DNA of 64,000 nucleotides from a bacterium OL-1. GTDB taxonomy: Bacteria > Actinomycetota > Coriobacteriia > Coriobacteriales > Atopobiaceae. The notes below the pieces were generated by a model. It saw only the letters and a program-made list of their open reading frames with translations. It was not told the origin of the DNA and made no database searches. The stretch spans positions 458,966 to 522,965 of the forward strand of contig LM994626.1 of NCBI GenBank assembly GCA_000752675.2. The letters are read 5' to 3'. The position numbers and the translations under genes are program-made. Of this stretch, positions 58,921 through 64,000 are shown piece by piece; positions within the stretch are counted from its first letter, which is position 1; every line of letters begins with the position of its first letter.

Positions 58921-59745
58921 TCAGTTGGTTGTGTTTGAGGTGGCACCCGATGCGTTAGCCGCTGTACCGGCCACGGCAGAGGCCGGCCGCGCGACCCACG
59001 GCGCGCGAGAGATGGCACGCACAAGGGCGTCGGCCTGCACGGAGTAGTTGGAACCAGCAACAAGGTGCAGGTGGGCGGTACCGTGTATGCCCAGGGGTCC
59101 AAGGGCGTCAAAGAGGACCTCGGTCGTGTAGCCCGTGGCAAGCGCGGCGCCGCAGGCCTTGCTCGCAAGGTCCTGCACCTCGCGAGTCACGGCATCCAGG
59201 TCACTTCCCGGCTCGGCGTAGAACTCGACCGGGCAATCGGTGACCGACCAGTCCGTCTCGCGCGTAAGGGCAGTCTTGTTGAGCACGGAGTTGGGGATGA
59301 CCTCCACCTTGCCGCCCTTGTCGCGCACCATGGTCGAGCGCCACGTGACGTCCACCACCTCGCCGGTAAAGCCGCCAATGGTGACCTGGTCGCCGGGGCG
59401 CACCACGCGCCCCATCATGAGACCCAGGCCAGCGATGATGTTTGACACCGTGTCCTGCAGGCCAAAGGAGATTACCACGGAGGTCACGCCCAGGGCGGCC
59501 ACAAAGGCGGTGGGCTGGACGCCAAAGACGGGCTCGAGCACGGCGAGCAGCGCAAACACCCAGATGACGGCGCGCACGATGTTCACGAAGATCGACGCCT
59601 TGGGTACGCCCGCCGCATCAAGCGCGCGCTTGAGGCCATGCACCACGATGCGCTGCACAAGCAGCGCGACGCCAATGACAACGGCGAGAAAGACAATCTT
59701 CCCTATGAGCGCCGACGTGTCGATGTCCGCGAGAATGTCCTCCAT
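58921..59745 (-). CDS. MscS-family mechanosensitive channel
   Basis: A 274-residue small-conductance channel. Three hydrophobic helices are followed by the pore-lining VAALGVTSVVISFGLQDTVSNIIAGL and the beta domain start VRPGDQVTIGGFTGEVVDVTWRST. The gate releases solutes on hypo-osmotic shock. GGAGG lies 5 bases before ATG 59,745. It is cotranscribed with luxS, an association with no obvious functional reason. Confidence 0.9.
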   Translation of the reverse strand: MEDILADIDTSALIGKIVFLAVVIGVALLVQRIVVHGLKRALDAAGVPKASIFVNIVRAVIWVFALLAVLEPVFGVQPTAFVAALGVTSVVISFGLQDTVSNIIAGLGLMMGRVVRPGDQVTIGGFTGEVVDVTWRSTMVRDKGGKVEVIPNSVLNKTALTRETDWSVTDCPVEFYAEPGSDLDAVTREVQDLASKACGAALATGYTTEVLFDALGPLGIHGTAHLHLVAGSNYSVQADALVRAISRAPWVARPASAVAGTAANASGATSNTTN

Positions 59746-59796
59746 CACGCCTCCAGGTGGCCAAACGGTTCGTGGGAAGCCATGATACTCTCCCGA

Positions 59797-59827
59797 ATGA
59801 GACAAAGGGACTGTCCCTTTGTCTCAT
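59797..59827. repeat. TGAGACAAAGGG palindrome, family E copy 5
   Basis: A perfect 31-bp palindrome identical to copies 2 and 3, between the divergent mscS and FIST genes. Nothing else stands out in 59,746-60,028. Confidence 0.9.
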
Positions 59828-60028
59828 CGCGCGCCGCAAGCGGTATGGCTAGCGGCGCCAAACGGCAGGGTACACCCCCACTTTTCATGGTATCTACCTG
59901 CGCATTCCCACCTGACGGAACCACCCTTTCCGCACTGTGGCACAGCCTCCACCCACAACAAAACCCGGCTTCGTACCATCTGGCATGAGGTTCGGGTTCG
60001 GTCCCTTATCAAGTGTTGGGAGGACGTT

Positions 60029-61207
60029 ATGCTCAAGGCAAGTGTCGGGGAAAGCAGCAATCTGGATCCGCGTGAGGCCGTCAAGGAGACCGTGGGCAAG
60101 CTCCGTGCGCAGGACAAGGACGTGGCAGGCGCGAAGGTGCTCTTTGCCTATGCGAGCTGCGCCTATGACCTCCCAGCGATGCTCGACGAGTTTGCGCAGG
60201 AGCTCCCGGGTGTGCCGGTGATTGGCAACACCTCCTTCACAGGCGTCATCACGCCGGCAGGCTTCACCGGCGGCGACGGCTTTCTGGGCGCGATGGCCTT
60301 CGATGACCCCGCGATGACCGTGGGCGTTGCCGCCTGCCCCAAGACGGACGCCTCCCAGGACGCCGTCGAGCTTGGCGAGAAGGTCGCCCGCAAGGCCATG
60401 GAGGCCGCAGGCAAGGACGAGGCGCCGCTCCACTACTTCATGGCCGCCTCCCCCGCCGAGGAGGAGTACTACGTCAAGGGCATCACGCACGTGATTGGCC
60501 GCGTCCCGTTCTTTGGCGGCAGCGCGGCGGACAACGCAATCGCCGGCGACTGGAAGCTCTACACCTCCGAGGGCGCCTTCGCGGACGGCGTCGCGGTTGC
60601 CTTCTTCTACGGCGCCCCAGCCATGGCAAACGTCTACACGGGCGCCTACCACGAGACCGAGGATGTGGGCATCGTTACCAAGACCGTTGGCAACCGCATC
60701 CTCGCCGAAATCGACGGCGTGCCTGCGCTCGAGAAGTACGCCGCGTGGCGCGGCATGGACGTGGACGGCCTGCGCGGCGGCGAGCTTCTCGCAAAGTCCG
60801 TGGTGTCCCCGCTCGGCGTGAAGGACCGCCTGGGCGACCTGGTCGCAATCCGCCACCCCATGGCCGGCAACGACGACGGCTCAATAAGCCTGGGCAACAA
60901 GATCGCCAAGAACACTGCGGTCATCCGCATGGAGGCCAGCGTGGACGAGCTTGTCTCCTCCACCGGCAAGACGCTCGGCGAGCTCAAGGTTGAGGTCGCA
61001 GACCCCGCCGCCTACCTGCTGGTCCACTGCGGCGGGCGCCGCGCGGGCATCGGCGACCGCATTGGCGAAGTGGCAGACCTTCTCGCCAAGGAGGCGGATG
61101 GCGTGCCGTTCCTCACCGAGTTCACCTTTGGCGAGTATGGCCAGGTAGACGATGGAGCCAACACCTGCGGCGGCCTGATGCTCTCGTTCACCGGCTTCTC
61201 TAAGTAG
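60029..61207 (+). CDS. FIST-domain sensory protein
   Basis: A 392-residue protein with a FIST N domain (KVLFAYASCAYDLPAMLDEFAQ, VIGNTSFTGVITPAGF, VPFFGGSAADNA) and a FIST C domain (LGGRRAGI-like HCGGRRAGIGDRIGEV, FLTEFTFGEYGQV). FIST domains bind small ligands, perhaps amino acids. In other bacteria they are linked to kinases or cyclases, but here the protein stands alone next to an aldehyde dehydrogenase. GGGAGGA precedes the ATG. Confidence 0.88.
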   Translation: MLKASVGESSNLDPREAVKETVGKLRAQDKDVAGAKVLFAYASCAYDLPAMLDEFAQELPGVPVIGNTSFTGVITPAGFTGGDGFLGAMAFDDPAMTVGVAACPKTDASQDAVELGEKVARKAMEAAGKDEAPLHYFMAASPAEEEYYVKGITHVIGRVPFFGGSAADNAIAGDWKLYTSEGAFADGVAVAFFYGAPAMANVYTGAYHETEDVGIVTKTVGNRILAEIDGVPALEKYAAWRGMDVDGLRGGELLAKSVVSPLGVKDRLGDLVAIRHPMAGNDDGSISLGNKIAKNTAVIRMEASVDELVSSTGKTLGELKVEVADPAAYLLVHCGGRRAGIGDRIGEVADLLAKEADGVPFLTEFTFGEYGQVDDGANTCGGLMLSFTGFSK

Positions 61208-61260
61208 CGCAAGCCCCGGCGGCGCAACACCCAACCCCCAAGAAAGGGAGGCAACCTGCC

Positions 61261-62694
61261 ATGAAGATGTTTCTGAACGGCCAGCCGGCCAACGCGTCCG
61301 ACGGTGCGACCATCGAGGTCACCAACCCCGCAACCGGCTCCCTCATCGAGACCATCCCGTCCGCAACCGAAGACGACATCAAGGCCGCCGTCCAGTACGC
61401 CAAGGCAGCCCAGCCCACCTGGGCAAAGGTGCCGGTGCACGAGAAGGCCGACATCCTCATGAAGTTCCTCGACCTCGTGGCGCGCGACCACGAGTCCCTG
61501 GCGCAGACCCTCTGCGCCGAGACGGGCAAGCCCATCGTCGAGGCGCGCGCGGAAATCTCGAACATACCCATCGCGTTCCGCGCCTTTGCCGAGCGTGCGA
61601 AGCACCTCTACGGCGAGACCATCCCCGCAGGCATGGAGGCGGGCCAAGAGCACCACATCCTCATCACCCGCCGCGAGCCCCTGGGCGTCATCGCCGCCGT
61701 CATCCCCTTCAACTTCCCGTGCGACCTCTTCGACCAGAAGGTCGCGCCCGCCCTTCTCGCCGGCAACGCGGTGATTGTGAAGCCGTCGACCGACAACCCG
61801 CTCACGCTCTGCCGCCTCACGGCGCTTCTCGGTGAGGCCGGCGTCACGCCAGGCGCCATCCAAATCGTGACTGGCCGCGGCTCCAAGGTGGGCAACTGGC
61901 TCTGCACCAACCCCGACGTCGACGCCATCACCCTCACCGGCTCAACCGAGGTTGGCATAGAGACAGCCCACCACGCGGCAGACCACCTCGCCCACACCGC
62001 CCTTGAGCTGGGCGGCAATGACGCCTTCATCCTCCTGGCAGACGGCGACGTTGACCTTGCCGTGGACGAGCTCATGTGGGGACGCATGTACAACACCGGC
62101 CAGGTGTGCTGCGCCTCCAAGCGCTTCCTCATCCACCGGAGCCTCGTGGACGAGTTCACGAGCAAGGCCGTTGCGCGCATCTCGGCGCTCAAGCAGGGAG
62201 ACCCCGCCGACGAGTCCACCCAGATTGGCTGCCTCATCTCGGAGAAGGCCGCCATCAAGGCAGAGGAGCAGATCAAGCTCACCGTGGAGCAGGGTGGCAA
62301 GGTCATTCTCGGCGGGCACCGCAACGGCGCCTTCCTCGAGCCAACGGTGATCGCAGACGTCCCCGCCACCGCCGACGTGGCAAAGGATATGGAGATCTTT
62401 GCGCCCGTGGTGCCCATCATCACGTTTGACACTGTGGACGAGGCCGTGGAGATTGCCAACGGCTCCAAGTTTGGCCTCTGCGGGTGCGTCTTCACGCGCG
62501 ACATGAGGCTTGCCACGAACGTGGCGGAGCGCCTGGAATGCGGCGGTGCCGTGATCAACGGCGCGAGCTTCTTCCGCAGCTTCGAGATGCCGTTTGGCGG
62601 CTACAAGTACTCCGGCATTGGCACCGAGGGCGTCATGTCCACGTTTGACGAGGTCACGCACACCAAGACCGTGGTGCTCAAGGGCATCGTGTAG
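61261..62694 (+). CDS. NAD(P)-dependent aldehyde dehydrogenase
   Basis: A 477-residue aldehyde dehydrogenase closest in style to the succinate-semialdehyde/lactaldehyde group. VIPFNFPCDLF, TGSTEVG, the catalytic Glu in LELGGND and the catalytic Cys in GQVCCASKR, and the final GGAVINGASFFRSFEMPFGGYKYSGIG are all visible. It starts 53 bp after the FIST stop with AAAGGGAGG as its site, so the two are likely cotranscribed. Substrate unknown. Confidence 0.92.
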   Translation: MKMFLNGQPANASDGATIEVTNPATGSLIETIPSATEDDIKAAVQYAKAAQPTWAKVPVHEKADILMKFLDLVARDHESLAQTLCAETGKPIVEARAEISNIPIAFRAFAERAKHLYGETIPAGMEAGQEHHILITRREPLGVIAAVIPFNFPCDLFDQKVAPALLAGNAVIVKPSTDNPLTLCRLTALLGEAGVTPGAIQIVTGRGSKVGNWLCTNPDVDAITLTGSTEVGIETAHHAADHLAHTALELGGNDAFILLADGDVDLAVDELMWGRMYNTGQVCCASKRFLIHRSLVDEFTSKAVARISALKQGDPADESTQIGCLISEKAAIKAEEQIKLTVEQGGKVILGGHRNGAFLEPTVIADVPATADVAKDMEIFAPVVPIITFDTVDEAVEIANGSKFGLCGCVFTRDMRLATNVAERLECGGAVINGASFFRSFEMPFGGYKYSGIGTEGVMSTFDEVTHTKTVVLKGIV

Positions 62695-62817
62695 CGGCTG
62701 CCGAGAATGCATGGCAACGGGCCCGCATCGCTTGGTGCGGGCCCGTCTCGTCTACGCGGCCGGCGGTGGCGCACCGTCTGTGCGGCAGCCAGGGCGGCTA
62801 CGGGCGATGCGGCTTCG

Positions 62818-63579
62818 CTACGCGGCCTGGTAACCCATGCGGCGCGAGAGGTGCCGCGCGGCGCTCATTACCTCGGCGGCAACCATGTCAATGCGGTCGT
62901 CCGTCAGCTCCGAAACCGTGCCGCTTGCGCTGATGGCGGCCACGGCCTCGCCGCGGTAGTCAAACACGGGCGCGCCAATGCAGCGGTGCCCCAGCTGGTA
63001 CTCCTCGTTGTCCATTGCCCAGCCCTGGGCGCGCACCCTGCGCAGCTGCTCGATGAGCTCCTGCCGCGAGCAGATGGTGTACGGGGTGTAGCGCTTGAAG
63101 TCGCAGCAGTCCAGGACGCGGGACAGCTCGTCGCCCGAGAGGCACGAGAGCAGGCACTTCCCCATCGACGAGCAGAACGCGGGCGAGCGGTACCCCACCT
63201 GCGTGTAGAGGCGCGTGTGGGGATAGACGTCCATTTTCTCCATGTAGACCACGTCGGCACCCTCGAGCACACCCATGTGCGTGGTGAGGTTGAGGTCCCA
63301 GAGCATGCGAGAGAGGCAGGGCTTTGCCTCGGCGAGAAGCTCCAGGCTGTTTATGCGCGAGCTCGCGATCTCGATGAGCTTGTAGCCCAGACGGTAGCCG
63401 CCGTTCTCGTCGTGCTCCACGTACTGGCGCGCCACCAGCGAGGCGAGGATGCGGTGCGCAGTGCTCTTGCTGAGACCCGTCGCCTTTGAGATGTCGGCCA
63501 GCGAGAGCGGGTCGCGGCTGCCCGAGAGCGCCTCGAGGATGTCAAAGGCACGGTCCACCACGCGTATCGACTCGGGCAT
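62818..63579 (-). CDS. IclR-family transcription regulator
   Basis: A 253-residue repressor or activator. The winged helix at residues about 5-65 (RAFDILEALSG, SLADISKATGLSKSTAHRIL) is followed by the effector domain, with THMGVLEGADVVYMEK, SMGKCLLSCLS and the C-terminal AAISASGTVSELT. It converges on the FIST-aldehyde dehydrogenase pair, 123 bp away, and may control it, although the arrangement does not prove this. Confidence 0.92.
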   Translation of the reverse strand: MPESIRVVDRAFDILEALSGSRDPLSLADISKATGLSKSTAHRILASLVARQYVEHDENGGYRLGYKLIEIASSRINSLELLAEAKPCLSRMLWDLNLTTHMGVLEGADVVYMEKMDVYPHTRLYTQVGYRSPAFCSSMGKCLLSCLSGDELSRVLDCCDFKRYTPYTICSRQELIEQLRRVRAQGWAMDNEEYQLGHRCIGAPVFDYRGEAVAAISASGTVSELTDDRIDMVAAEVMSAARHLSRRMGYQAA

Positions 63580-63701
63580 AGCTGCTCCTCACCGTCGCTC
63601 TTCTCGCCGGCACGCTAGTGCACACCGGCGAGAAGAGCGTAGGACATCCGGAGCGAGGCGCGTTCCACCAGACGGTATGCGGCACCTCTCGTCCGCGAGC
63701 G

Positions 63702-63730
63702 TGAGACAAAGGGACAGTCCCTTTGTCTCA
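63702..63730. repeat. TGAGACAAAGGG palindrome, family E copy 6
   Basis: TGAGACAAAGGGAC-A-GTCCCTTTGTCTCA, perfect apart from the single central base. It sits 16 bp beyond the stop of the helicase gene, in terminator position. Confidence 0.9.
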
Positions 63731-63746
63731 TTGGGGGCCAGCGGTG

Positions 63747-63974
63747 TTACCCCTCGATCTTCACGATGGGAGCAAAGCCCTTCATGAGCTTCTTGGTCTT
63801 GCCCGTGCGAGAGAAGCGCACCTCGATGGTGTCTCCCTTTGCGGCGATGACCACGCCGGGACCAAACGTCTTGTGCGAGACGTGATCTCCTGCCGAGAAG
63901 GACTCCGCCGCCTTCGCCGCATCGCGGCGCGGGGCCTGCGGGCGCGACAGGGGCGCGGAGGCCGCAGCAGCTGG
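63747..63974 (-). CDS. pcrA: UvrD/PcrA-type helicase, C-terminal end only
   Basis: The last ~75 residues, ending FAPIVKIEG, form the Tudor-like tail seen at the end of PcrA: FSAGDHVSHKTFGPGVVIAAKGDTIEVRFSRTGKTKKLMK, preceded by an Ala/Pro/Arg-rich linker. PcrA is a 3'-5' helicase of DNA repair that binds RNA polymerase by this tail. The rest lies outside the window. The frame should not be read past 63,974, where adapter-like sequence begins. Confidence 0.8.
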   Translation of the reverse strand, partial: PAAAASAPLSRPQAPRRDAAKAAESFSAGDHVSHKTFGPGVVIAAKGDTIEVRFSRTGKTKKLMKGFAPIVKIEG

Positions 63975-63987
63975 GTATAAGAGACAG
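63975..63987. other. Likely transposase-adapter remnant (Nextera mosaic end)
   Basis: GTATAAGAGACAG equals the last 13 bases of the 19-bp Tn5 mosaic end used in library adapters. The 13 bases after it (to 64,000) are therefore of uncertain origin. This is likely an assembly artefact. Confidence 0.8.
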
Positions 63988-64000
63988 GTAGACGATGGGG

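Overview
The window is high-GC bacterial DNA. Gene content and style (GRP-family sugar uptake protein, FIST protein, YczE-like membrane protein, LuxS, many short palindromic elements) point to an actinobacterium of the class Coriobacteriia, Olsenella/Atopobiaceae-like. That placement is an inference from family resemblance, because no rRNA is present. One end is a truncated class I ribonucleotide reductase beta gene. The other is a truncated PcrA/UvrD helicase gene that runs into what looks like a Tn5/Nextera adapter remnant, so the last bases should not be trusted.

Layout. 0-6.4 kb is ordinary metabolism (nrdB 3' end, DUF5714, iron alcohol dehydrogenase, 8-oxoguanine-deaminase-type amidohydrolase, class III Fic protein) with gene debris between. 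6.5-29 kb is an accessory region of broken genes and defence genes. It holds a tail of a phage terminase, a repeated iteron-like element, and two divergent unknown genes. A compact five-gene operon follows (N-type methyltransferase, C5-cytosine methyltransferase, McrB-like ATPase, LlaJI-family endonuclease, Shedu nuclease). After it come decayed phage scaffold and capsid genes, an R2K ATP-grasp protein, a GmrSD-family type IV restriction protein, an ADP-ribosylglycohydrolase with an internal deletion, a frameshifted AlbA/Schlafen-type ATP-binding protein and an orphan BrnA-type antitoxin. The simplest reading is a defence island built inside or on top of a dead prophage.

29-64 kb returns to chromosomal genes: a sugar uptake protein with an SDR, HD-domain and GlxA-like regulator genes, LysR with a membrane protein, a PNPOx-like protein, a nitroreductase, Hsp33, a histidine phosphatase, a MetE-like methyltransferase, a large PEP/pyruvate-binding protein with a degenerate KaiC-like domain, a small K+ channel, a 1395-residue sortase-type surface protein, tRNA-Val(GAC), PEP carboxylase, a polysaccharide flippase, NhaA, DegV, an mscS-luxS-mtnN operon, a FIST protein with an aldehyde dehydrogenase, and an IclR regulator.

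The gaps between these genes carry at least nine families of small inverted-repeat elements. Two stand out: a 101-103 bp family with three copies whose terminal stems show compensatory base changes, and a 31 bp palindrome with six copies.

The strongest biological lead is the 13,994-20,768 operon. It looks like a LlaJI-type restriction system that pairs two different methylation chemistries and carries a Shedu nuclease as its fifth gene.
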